From the NCBI GenBank assembly GCA_002708845.1, contig PAPI01000004.1, positions 1 through 64,000 of the forward strand: a DNA stretch of 64,000 nucleotides, read 5' to 3'. Positions 55,383-62,383 of this stretch are shown piece after piece; positions within the stretch are counted from its first letter, which is position 1; each line of letters opens with the position of its first letter. The notes beneath the pieces are model-generated. The model saw only the letters and a list, made by a program, of their open reading frames with translations, was not told where the DNA came from and did no database searches. The position numbers and the translations under genes were made by a program. This stretch comes from Leeuwenhoekiella sp. (GTDB lineage Bacteria > Bacteroidota > Bacteroidia > Flavobacteriales > Flavobacteriaceae).

Positions 55383-55682
55383 ATGGCAAACGTAATGCTA
55401 CACACTTTTGAACTATCCGACTTTGAAAAAGTTGTTGAACAAGTTCTTGAAAGAAAACTAAAATCTTTCATTCCTCAAGAGAAAGAGAAACTTACTCTAC
55501 TCACTCGCAAGGATACTGCAAAACTTCTGCGGATATCACTCCCAACCCTTCACGATTGGACTAAAACGGGCATCGTAAAAGCGCACCGTATTGGCAACAG
55601 AATTCTTTACAAACTGGAAGAGGTTAATCAGGCACTTAGTCAGATTCAAACTTCAACAAAGAGAGGAGGTCTGCAATGCTAA
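55383..55682 (+). CDS. excisionase-like helix-turn-helix protein of element 2
   Basis: A 99 aa protein. A helical N-terminus (1-40) is followed by a MerR-like winged helix (LLTRKDTAKLLRISLPTLHDWTK, GIVKAHRIGNRILYKLEEV). It closely parallels the 93 aa protein of element 1. It probably binds att or arm sites as a directionality factor, or represses the operon. The stop overlaps the next start. Confidence 0.85.
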   Translation: MANVMLHTFELSDFEKVVEQVLERKLKSFIPQEKEKLTLLTRKDTAKLLRISLPTLHDWTKTGIVKAHRIGNRILYKLEEVNQALSQIQTSTKRGGLQC

Positions 55683-55894
55683 AAAAGAAAAATGATTATT
55701 CAGTTATCGTGTTTTTTGAAGACGGCACTAAGCCCAAAAAATGGACTTATGTACACAAGCTAAACGGGTTCTCAATGTTCCTTAAAAAGAAACACCCCAC
55801 TTGGCAGTATATGAATGTCTATAACAGACGTTCAGGCGGTTTTATGCGGCGCTTTATGCGAGACAGTTTTATACCGCCCTTTATCACGGAGTAG
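55676..55894 (+). CDS. unknown 72 aa basic protein of element 2
   Basis: Overlaps the HTH gene by 7 bases and is preceded by GGAGG, an unusually strong Shine-Dalgarno for this window, which supports translation. It is very basic (KKKNDYSVIVFFEDG, SGGFMRRFMRD) with many aromatics. No family is recognised. It may bind DNA or assist the Rep protein. Confidence 0.65.
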   Translation: MLKKKNDYSVIVFFEDGTKPKKWTYVHKLNGFSMFLKKKHPTWQYMNVYNRRSGGFMRRFMRDSFIPPFITE

Positions 55895-55989
55895 TTTTCT
55901 TTTTTTTTAACCTTTAAAACACGCACACCTTTAGAACCTTTATTTAAACCCCTTTAAATGGTTTTAATTAATGTGCAACGATTCAGATT

Positions 55990-56823
55990 ATGATGTTAGT
56001 CAAAAATACATATGGAACAAGTGTAGCTTTCTGCACGGGAATGTTTGGCAGATTGCCAAAAGATGAGTTTTCAGGTTCTGCCTTGCAACGGAAAAAACAA
56101 AAAACAGACAAGAGCAAAGCAAAGCCGAAACCAAAAAAAGAGGGAGCCGTTAAGCTTCGCTCCCTCTCAAAACGCTCAAAGCAAAAGATCAGGAAAAAAA
56201 TTACCTGCTTTGCTAGGTGTTATAAACGCCTAAGCTTCGTAACACTTACATTTTTAAATAAAGTTGAAGACAAGCAAGCGGTTGATGTTTTGAGAAAATT
56301 TCTTGATAACGCTAAGAAGCGCAGTAAAGATTTTCAGTACGTGTGGGTAGCCGAACGGCAAACCCAGAACAGTGAATTTTTAGGAAACGTACATTTTCAC
56401 ATCATTACCAATAAATACTGGAAAATTGAAAAATGGTGGAATTACTGGCTCGAACTTCAACTAAAGAACGGCATCAAGCCTAGAGATGCCAATTTTAAGC
56501 CGTCTAGTGCATTTGATGTAAAGCAGTTAAACTCTAGCAACATTAGGTCAATTGCTTCTTATGTGACGAAGTATGTGACTAAAAACAATGCGAAGTTTAA
56601 ATGTCAGGTTTGGAATTGCTCAAGACGTGTTTCTGAACTGTACACAGACTTCTACACCACGGTAGAATTTACAGAACAGTTTAAAAGATTAAACGCAGTA
56701 CTTAAAGAGTTTGAACTAAAAGACCACGGTAAAATGCCCTATATGAATGTAAAAATGATAGACCTAAACAGGCAGACATTACCAATGTACAGACGATTAG
56801 ACGATAAAAATAAAGCAATATAA
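55990..56823 (+). CDS. HUH rolling-circle replication initiator-like protein
   Basis: A 277 aa protein. All three rolling-circle motifs are in order: motif I VTLTF (84-88), motif II VHFHI with His135 and His137 (metal-binding HUH), and motif III YVTKYVTK with Tyr191 or Tyr195 as the nicking tyrosine. The N-terminal 80 residues are very basic. Such proteins nick one strand and start replication of small plasmids and ssDNA phages, or act as relaxase-like nickases. It implies that the element can replicate after excision. I cannot tell the exact subfamily. Confidence 0.8.
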   Translation: MMLVKNTYGTSVAFCTGMFGRLPKDEFSGSALQRKKQKTDKSKAKPKPKKEGAVKLRSLSKRSKQKIRKKITCFARCYKRLSFVTLTFLNKVEDKQAVDVLRKFLDNAKKRSKDFQYVWVAERQTQNSEFLGNVHFHIITNKYWKIEKWWNYWLELQLKNGIKPRDANFKPSSAFDVKQLNSSNIRSIASYVTKYVTKNNAKFKCQVWNCSRRVSELYTDFYTTVEFTEQFKRLNAVLKEFELKDHGKMPYMNVKMIDLNRQTLPMYRRLDDKNKAI

Positions 56824-56825
56824 TT

Positions 56826-57179
56826 ATGAAGATACGAGTACAAAATAATTTAGGCCTTAAGCAAACTTTTTTAGCAGATTGCAAATTATTGACAGGACTT
56901 CACTTTACAACTTCACAGAAATTTATCAAGCAGAATTCTAAAAATTTTGATTTAGACAAGGTTGAAAAGGATGTCTCAATTTCAGTTCAGGGTATGATAG
57001 TAATATTAACGCTAAGACAGGATAATGAACTATTTCAATTTCTTATTGAAGAAGATTTAGACTTTCACGCTATATATGACTTTGATGAAAGTGATATGAG
57101 TTATGAATTAAAACATTTAATTGATATATGCCATAATTCTTTAAAAACCAATATGTCGTTTACAACAAATAGTGTGTAA
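56826..57179 (+). CDS. unknown 117 aa protein of element 2
   Basis: Starts 2 bp after the Rep gene stop, so they are probably translated together. It is acidic near the C-terminus, with EEDLDFHAIYDFDESDMSYELKHLIDICH. No family is recognised. Its end is 5 bp from the end of the convergent restriction gene. Confidence 0.6.
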   Translation: MKIRVQNNLGLKQTFLADCKLLTGLHFTTSQKFIKQNSKNFDLDKVEKDVSISVQGMIVILTLRQDNELFQFLIEEDLDFHAIYDFDESDMSYELKHLIDICHNSLKTNMSFTTNSV

Positions 57180-57184
57180 ATCAA

Positions 57185-57799
57185 TTAAGGTTCAACTCCT
57201 AAAATGAGTAATGGTACTGGAGGGCTATTACGGCCTTGTCTCATTACGTTGTATACTTCACCCTCAAAATATGCAATTCCACTTGACATTTGGGATTGCA
57301 TATTTTTTGTTGGTAAAATTTCTATTCCTAAATTAATCACACCCCCTGAATAAAAGAGCATATGCTTAACAAACAAATCGTAAGCAACAAACGAATATTT
57401 GCCAAATTGAACTTCCACTGCAATTTTATTTTTGACAAAATCCGTTTGGTTATAGCTATAAATTGGTGATTCTTCACCATTGTCTTCAAGAAATTTCTTC
57501 TGCTCGCTAGTTGGCATTAGAATACTCTTTTCCATTAGCTCACGATTCAATGTTATGTAATAAGAGTAGCGACTTTCTTTCCAATTTGTCTTTGAAAATT
57601 CTTTTTGAAATTCCTTATTAATATCTACAGGGCTATAAAGCATATTCCCCTTTTTTGTTTTTTCTTTACTGACCTTAGTCTTAAAATCATCAGCATCAAT
57701 TGATTCGATAACAGATTTTATTTCTTCGTAAAGATCATTGTGGTGTACTATAAGATACTCTTCTCCGTTTAAATGTGAATATTTCTGGGCTATTTTCAT
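57185..57799 (-). CDS. type II restriction endonuclease, BglII/BstYI family
   Basis: A 204 aa enzyme. Asp120, Glu129 and Gln131 in TDFVKNKIAVEVQFGKY give the D-9-E-x-Q spacing I recall for BglII (Asp84, Glu93, Gln95) and BstYI. The region after it (FVKHMLFYSGGVINLGIEILP, MSSGIAYFEGEVYNVMRQGR, PPVPLLILGVEP) is typical of this family, and the length fits BstYI. The family cleaves GATC-centred sites (AGATCT or RGATCY); the exact specificity here is unknown. It lies 10 bp downstream of its methyltransferase on the same strand. Confidence 0.85.
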   Translation of the reverse strand: MKIAQKYSHLNGEEYLIVHHNDLYEEIKSVIESIDADDFKTKVSKEKTKKGNMLYSPVDINKEFQKEFSKTNWKESRYSYYITLNRELMEKSILMPTSEQKKFLEDNGEESPIYSYNQTDFVKNKIAVEVQFGKYSFVAYDLFVKHMLFYSGGVINLGIEILPTKNMQSQMSSGIAYFEGEVYNVMRQGRNSPPVPLLILGVEP

Positions 57800-57809
57800 T
57801 TTTTATGTT

Positions 57810-58745
57810 CTAAACAAGTTTTTCCCATTCTTTAGGAACTTGTGATATTTTATCCTTCTTAGAAGGTTTATGAATTGGTTTATTAATTGGTCTAGTTTTA
57901 AGCGTGCCTTCATTTAATTCTTCTATACGCTTTAATGCCAAATTACAGTACTCTTTATCTTTATCTATTCCTAATGCTTGCCTACCATTTTTCAAGGCTG
58001 CTATCACGGCAGAACCAACACCATTAAACGGGTCAAGTACCCAGCCATTTTCATTTGACAGTGCAAGAACACACCTTTCAACTAATTCTATAGGATATTG
58101 ACAGGGATGAGACGTTTTTTCAGGATGATTTGACTTGACATTTGGAATATTCCAAAGTTCATTCTCCCAATCCCTTTTAACAATTTCCCATATATCAGAT
58201 GGATTTTTTCCTTTAGGGTTACCCGATAACTCACCTTTCTTTGGACCTTTAAAATGTCTTTTGCCAGGATATTTGGATGGGACCCTCACATCATCCAAAT
58301 TAAATATATAATCATCAGTCTTTGAAAACCAAAGTATTGTTTCGTACCTACCTGAAAATCTATTTGAGGCATGTAATCCGTGCCCAAAATGCCAAACAAT
58401 TCTATTTCTCAGTTTTAAACCAAGTTTTTTAAATATTTGATAATAAAAAATATCTAGAGGATAAATCTCACCTTTATCAACGTAGTTTCCAACTTGCCAA
58501 CAAATATTACCCTTATCTGATAAAACTCTTATAAGTTCTTTTATGATTTCTTCTTGGGTCGAGAGATACTCCTCAATAGTCGTCTTGGTTTCATAAGATT
58601 TTCCAATATTGTAAGGAGGTGATGTAATTATTAAATCATATTTAGAACTTTCTTCACTCTTTAAAATTTCTAAACTATCACCGTTCTTAATTGAATAATT
58701 CAAACTAGGATCAATGTAATCAAATAATGGTTCTTCAGTCTTCAT
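57810..58745 (-). CDS. DNA methyltransferase (SPPY, probably N4-cytosine)
   Basis: A 311 aa beta-class enzyme: motif IV TSPPYNIG (Ser42-Tyr45) comes first and motif I DPFNGVGSAVIAAL follows near the C-terminus. SPPY is the usual catalytic motif of N4-methylcytosine enzymes, as in the M.BglII group. It should protect host DNA from the adjoining restriction enzyme. It is first in the minus-strand unit, so methylation precedes cutting. Confidence 0.9.
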   Translation of the reverse strand: MKTEEPLFDYIDPSLNYSIKNGDSLEILKSEESSKYDLIITSPPYNIGKSYETKTTIEEYLSTQEEIIKELIRVLSDKGNICWQVGNYVDKGEIYPLDIFYYQIFKKLGLKLRNRIVWHFGHGLHASNRFSGRYETILWFSKTDDYIFNLDDVRVPSKYPGKRHFKGPKKGELSGNPKGKNPSDIWEIVKRDWENELWNIPNVKSNHPEKTSHPCQYPIELVERCVLALSNENGWVLDPFNGVGSAVIAALKNGRQALGIDKDKEYCNLALKRIEELNEGTLKTRPINKPIHKPSKKDKISQVPKEWEKLV

Positions 58746-58836
58746 AAGTCAAATATTCTACTATCTATGGTAAGAATTAGTCGTTTTGTAAAATTAGAAG
58801 ATCGGAATAAATAAATTAAAGAAAAGAACAGGATTT

Positions 58837-58861
58837 ATTCGTCCCCTCATTCGTCCCCTAA
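58837..58861 (+). promoter_or_regulatory. right arm-type repeat of element 2
   Basis: The same 25 bp, same orientation, as 53344-53368. It is 53 bp inside attR, a distance close to that in element 1 (56 bp). Confidence 0.7.
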
Positions 58862-58867
58862 AAAGAA

Positions 58868-58912
58868 AAAGCCCTTAATAAACGCTGATTTCCAGCTATT
58901 TACAAGGGCTTT
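58868..58912 (-). terminator. element-borne terminator for the CAT tRNA
   Basis: A 9-bp stem AAAGCCCTT/AAGGGCTTT around an inner GCTG/CAGC hairpin. On the minus strand it is followed by TTTTTCTTTT. It lies 2 bp inside attR, downstream of the tRNA, and can replace the terminator left at 53166. Confidence 0.75.
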
Positions 58913-58914
58913 AC

Positions 58915-58927
58915 GTGGTCCCACCTG
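58915..58927 (+). repeat. attR of element 2
   Basis: GTGGTCCCACCTG, identical to 53212-53224. It covers the 3' acceptor strand and part of the T stem of the tRNA, leaving it intact. Confidence 0.85.
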
Positions 58928-58989
58928 GGCTCGAACCAGGGACCACCTGATTATGAGTCAGGTGCTCTAACCAACTGAGCTATAGGACC
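58916..58989 (-). tRNA. tRNA with anticodon CAT (Ile2 or Met)
   Basis: 74 nt cloverleaf. Acceptor GGTCCTA/TGGGACC, anticodon stem CCTGA/TCAGG with loop CTCATAA, and T arm CCTGG-TTCGAGC-CCAGG. The anticodon is CAT. Elongator Met and Ile2 (read as AUA after lysidine modification) share this anticodon and loop. The GG..CCTATAGCTC start resembles isoleucine tRNAs, so I lean to Ile2. It is not initiator Met. It is the integration site of element 2. Confidence 0.93.
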
Positions 58990-59023
58990 GGCGTTTAAAG
59001 CGTATTACGCCTTAAAGCGGGCG

Positions 59024-59031
59024 CAAAAATA
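59024..59031 (-). promoter_or_regulatory. -7 box TATTTTTG for the CAT tRNA
   Basis: An exact TAnnTTTG match on the minus strand, 34 bases upstream of the tRNA 5' end. Confidence 0.55.
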
Positions 59032-59076
59032 GTATTATTTTTTATTTGATACAAGGTTTTCATTTTTCTTCTGGCA

Positions 59077-59478
59077 CTAGTCCCGATCCTGGCATAGTTC
59101 AATCAACACACCTTTGGTACTTTTGGGATGTAAAAATGCCACCCATTTGTTATCTGCTCCTGCTTTAGGCTCTTCATTAATAACCTCAAATCCTTCTGCT
59201 TTCAGGCGCTTCAATTCGGCTTTGATATCTGTTACAGCATAAGCAATGTGATGAACTCCTTCTCCCCGTTTCTCAATAAATCTGGCTATTGCACTATCTG
59301 GATTTGTGGCCTCAAGCAACTCAATCTTACTGTCGCCCATTTTAAAAAAGGAGGTATTTACTCCTTCTGAAGCTACAGTCTCGATTTTATAAGGAGGTAT
59401 GCCAAATAACTTTTCGTAAAGGGCATTACCCGCATCCAGGCTTTTAACTGCGATTCCTATGTGTTCTACCTTATTCAT
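59077..59478 (-). CDS. mce: methylmalonyl-CoA epimerase
   Basis: A 133 aa glyoxalase/bleomycin-fold enzyme that interconverts the (R) and (S) isomers of methylmalonyl-CoA. VEHIGIAVKSLDAG at the start, GVHHIAYAV in the middle and a terminal VLIELCQDRD hold the metal-binding His, His and Glu. ATG 59478 (MNKVEHIGI) is the family start. No mutase gene lies nearby in the window. Confidence 0.92.
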   Translation of the reverse strand: MNKVEHIGIAVKSLDAGNALYEKLFGIPPYKIETVASEGVNTSFFKMGDSKIELLEATNPDSAIARFIEKRGEGVHHIAYAVTDIKAELKRLKAEGFEVINEEPKAGADNKWVAFLHPKSTKGVLIELCQDRD

Positions 59479-59644
59479 ACGCTTTTGTTGCGGTTTCAAA
59501 CGCTCGATCTCAACAGGTTTTTATTTGAGCTGAAAAATTAAAGGATCGTAAATATCTTTCTTATACCAACCGAAAAAATTCAAAGGCTGAGCAATGAACA
59601 TTTAATCTCAATTCTCCAGTAAAGGTAATGCAAATTTATTGACG

Positions 59645-59652
59645 TATTTTTG
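59645..59652 (+). promoter_or_regulatory. -7 box TATTTTTG for rbfA
   Basis: An exact TAnnTTTG match ending 4 bases before the rbfA ATG. Transcription would begin at or near the start codon, so a leaderless message is possible. Confidence 0.5.
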
Positions 59653-59656
59653 CCCT

Positions 59657-60049
59657 ATGGAAACAAACAGACAAAAGAAAGTAGCCGGTGTTTTGCAGCG
59701 CGATCTGGTTGATGTGCTACAAAAAGCATTGATGCAGGCCGGTGTTAAGAATATTATAGTATCGGTAAGCAAAGTCAGCGTAACTACCGATTTGTCTCAG
59801 GCCAAGGTATATATGAGTGTATTTCCTCACGCAGAAGCTACCGCAATGCTAAAGGAAGTTAACGCTGTTAAGCCTTTTATCAAACACGAAGTTGCTCAGC
59901 GTACGCGCCATCAACTGCGTCGTATGCCCGAACTTCAATTTTATGTAGACGATTCTTTAGAGTACATTGATGGTATTGATAAATCCCTGAAAGGAACTGA
60001 AGATCCTATCGAAAATCCTGATTTACTACCTCGCCGTAAAAAATCTTAA
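59657..60049 (+). CDS. rbfA: ribosome-binding factor A
   Basis: A 130 aa KH-type protein that helps mature the 30S subunit. RQKKVAGVLQRDLVDVLQKAL, SVSKVSVTTDLSQAKVYMSVFP and RHQLRRMPELQFYVDDSLEY are the usual RbfA segments. ATG 59657 was chosen; upstream codons overlap the promoter box. The next gene starts 7 bp after its stop. Confidence 0.93.
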   Translation: METNRQKKVAGVLQRDLVDVLQKALMQAGVKNIIVSVSKVSVTTDLSQAKVYMSVFPHAEATAMLKEVNAVKPFIKHEVAQRTRHQLRRMPELQFYVDDSLEYIDGIDKSLKGTEDPIENPDLLPRRKKS

Positions 60050-60056
60050 GCCTGTC

Positions 60057-61259
60057 TTGAAGTTTTCAGTATTTATCGCAAAACGTTACCTGTTTACTAA
60101 AAGCAGCAACAATGCTATAAATATCATTACCCTCATTTCAGCCTTAAGTATCATAGCAGGCTCAGCCGCCTTGTTTATTGTTTTATCAGGTTTCTCCGGT
60201 TTAAAGGATTTCAGCCTTTCTTTTTCTTCGCTGTTTGATCCCGATATAAAAGTGATTCCCGCTCAGGGAAAAACCATTACTTTTAATGAGAAAACTGCTG
60301 ACGTACTACGTAATACAAAAGGTGTAGCCGATTTCACTAAAATTATTGAGGAGCGCGCCTTTCTGGAGTTTAGAGGAAAAAATCACATCGCCTATATAAA
60401 AGGAATTGATGAAAATTACTTAAAGGTAAATCCGATAGACAGTACCCTACTTTATGGCAACTGGTTATCTCAGGAAGAACCCTTAGCTGTTATTGGCTTC
60501 GGAATTTCGAGAATTCTCTCCCTTGGCGTAAATAATTATAATGATCTGCTGCGCGTGATGGTTCCCAGACCAGGTAGCGGCCAGATTACCGATCCTACTC
60601 AGGCTTTTAATAATTCGCAATTAGTAGTTTCTGACATCTTTCAAATTAATGAAGAGCTTGATCAAAAATACATTTTTGTAAACCTTAATTACGCCCGGCA
60701 ATTACTAAGATATCCAGACACCACGTTAAGTGCTCTGGAAATCAAATTAAAACCTGATGCAGATCCCCTAAAAGCACAAAGTTCTATTCAAAAACTCTTC
60801 GGAAATCAGGCAGAAGTCAAGACCCGTTTCCAACTGAATGATAAGCTGTATAAAATGCTTAATGCCGAAAACCTGGCGGTATATCTCATCTTTACTTTAG
60901 TACTGATTATTGCTTTATTTAACCTTGTGGGAAGCATCATAATGATCATAATCGACAAGAAATCCAACATCAAAACCATGCACAGTATGGGAGCTTCACT
61001 GAAAGAAATCAAGAGAATTTTCTTTCTTCAGGGAGCGATGATGACCGTCTTTGGAGGTCTGCTGGGCTTAGTGATTGGGGCTCTGGTGGTTGGAGCGCAA
61101 TTGCTGTTTGAACTCAAAATGATCACTCCCACACTGCCCTACCCTATGCAATTTACGGTTATGAATTTCTTAGCGGTATTTCTTACCATAAGTATTTTGG
61201 GAGTTCTGGCATCTTACCTGGCGTCTTCAACCATCAGACCAAAATTGCTGGAAGACTAA
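60057..61259 (+). CDS. FtsX-like ABC transporter permease (LolC/E type)
   Basis: A 400 aa inner-membrane protein with one N-terminal membrane segment (about 22-46), a large periplasmic domain (about 50-270) and three C-terminal segments (about 275-395). VFIAKRYLFTKSSNNAINIITLISALSI is the typical LolC/LolE start, supporting the TTG at 60057. It may help move lipoproteins to the outer membrane. No ATPase gene is adjacent. Close spacing suggests it is cotranscribed with rbfA. Confidence 0.88.
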   Translation: MKFSVFIAKRYLFTKSSNNAINIITLISALSIIAGSAALFIVLSGFSGLKDFSLSFSSLFDPDIKVIPAQGKTITFNEKTADVLRNTKGVADFTKIIEERAFLEFRGKNHIAYIKGIDENYLKVNPIDSTLLYGNWLSQEEPLAVIGFGISRILSLGVNNYNDLLRVMVPRPGSGQITDPTQAFNNSQLVVSDIFQINEELDQKYIFVNLNYARQLLRYPDTTLSALEIKLKPDADPLKAQSSIQKLFGNQAEVKTRFQLNDKLYKMLNAENLAVYLIFTLVLIIALFNLVGSIIMIIIDKKSNIKTMHSMGASLKEIKRIFFLQGAMMTVFGGLLGLVIGALVVGAQLLFELKMITPTLPYPMQFTVMNFLAVFLTISILGVLASYLASSTIRPKLLED

Positions 61260-62263
61260 ACCATGGTCTGTGTGGCAAAGTCGAAATCTGCAAAGCGTTC
61301 TTCAACCTCATCAAAGGCAGCGAAAACATCTGCTGCATCATCACTGGTTACCATTTTCATACGATAAGGCTTAAAGTCTGGAATACCCTTAAAATAATTG
61401 GTATAATGCCTACGGGTTTCAAACACTCCAAGCTTCTCGCCCTTCCAGTCAATAGACATCTGCAGGTGTCTGCGCGCGGCTTCAATACGCTCCTGCATCG
61501 TAGGCGGAGCCATATGCTCACCGGTCTTAAAAAAGTGCTTCACTTCTCTAAAAAACCAGGGATAACCTATACTCGCCCGGCCCATCATTGCGCCGTCGAG
61601 ACCATATTCATCCCGCATTTCCACAGCACGTTCCGGAGTATCCACATCGCCATTGCCAAAAACCGGAATGTGCATCCGCGGATTGTTTTTTACTTCGGCA
61701 ATAGGGCGCCAATCGGCGTTACCTTTATACATTTGAGCACGAGTCCTTCCGTGTATGGAAATCGCCTTGCAGCCTACATCCTGTAAACGTTCTGCAACCT
61801 CAACGATTTTTATGGAGTCGTGATCCCAACCCAAACGGGTTTTTACAGTAATAGGCAGGTTGGTGTGTTTTACCATGGCTTCGGTAAGGGAAACCATAAG
61901 ATCAATATCTTTTAAGATACCCGCACCTGCACCTTTAGAAACCACTTTTTTAACCGGACAGCCAAAGTTGATATCGATAATATCAGGTTTTGAAGCTTCA
62001 ACAATCTCGACACTTTGCAGCATAGACTCCAGATTCGCACCAAATATTTGTATGCCTACGGGGCGTTCTTTCTCGTAGATATCTAACTTCATCACGCTTT
62101 TAGCAGCGTCACGTATAAGGCCCTCACTTGAGATAAACTCTGTAAATACTACATCTGCACCCTGCTCTTTGCATAATGCGCGAAAGGGCGGGTCACTCAC
62201 ATCTTCCATGGGTGCCAAAAGCAACGGGAAGTCTCCTACATCAATATCTCCAATTTTTGCCAA
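61256..62263 (-). CDS. dusB: tRNA-dihydrouridine synthase
   Basis: A 335 aa FMN enzyme that reduces uridines in tRNA. LLAPMEDVSDPPFRALCK, DINFGCPVKKVVSKGAGAG (catalytic Cys in GCP), SIHGRTRAQMYKGNADW and FGNGDVDTPERA match the Dus family. It begins with TTG: no ATG lies in frame, and MAKIGDIDVGDFPLLLAPM is the natural start. Its 3' end overlaps the permease gene by 4 bases. A -7 box lies at 62329. Confidence 0.92.
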   Translation of the reverse strand: MAKIGDIDVGDFPLLLAPMEDVSDPPFRALCKEQGADVVFTEFISSEGLIRDAAKSVMKLDIYEKERPVGIQIFGANLESMLQSVEIVEASKPDIIDINFGCPVKKVVSKGAGAGILKDIDLMVSLTEAMVKHTNLPITVKTRLGWDHDSIKIVEVAERLQDVGCKAISIHGRTRAQMYKGNADWRPIAEVKNNPRMHIPVFGNGDVDTPERAVEMRDEYGLDGAMMGRASIGYPWFFREVKHFFKTGEHMAPPTMQERIEAARRHLQMSIDWKGEKLGVFETRRHYTNYFKGIPDFKPYRMKMVTSDDAADVFAAFDEVEERFADFDFATQTMV

Positions 62264-62328
62264 AGCTTTGATTTTTACTTCAATATCTTTAAGGTAACCT
62301 AAAAGACTATCGAGTCTGTATTATCGCG

Positions 62329-62336
62329 CAAAATTA
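62329..62336 (-). promoter_or_regulatory. -7 box TAATTTTG for dusB
   Basis: An exact TAnnTTTG match on the minus strand, 65 bases before the dusB TTG. Confidence 0.45.
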
Positions 62337-62383
62337 AACAATGTTTGGCAAACTATACCTATACCGGTTTGCTTCCCAAAAAT

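Larger units (their letters stand above)
53212..58927 (+). mobile_element. integrative element 2 in a CAT-anticodon tRNA, with HUH Rep and restriction-modification
   Basis: About 5.7 kb bounded by a 13-bp exact direct repeat of the tRNA 3' end. On the plus strand it has an integrase, a 223 aa unknown, an excisionase-like HTH protein, a 72 aa protein, a HUH Rep-like protein and a 117 aa unknown. On the minus strand it has a BglII/BstYI-type restriction enzyme and its methyltransferase. A 25-bp tandem motif is repeated inside both ends. No capsid or transfer genes are visible. It shares its plan with element 1. Confidence 0.88.

Noticed and set aside
53212-58927. Avoidance of AGATCT by the restriction-modification element
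   Set aside because: The element has only six GATC sites; the absence of AGATCT or RGATCY among them is not significant.
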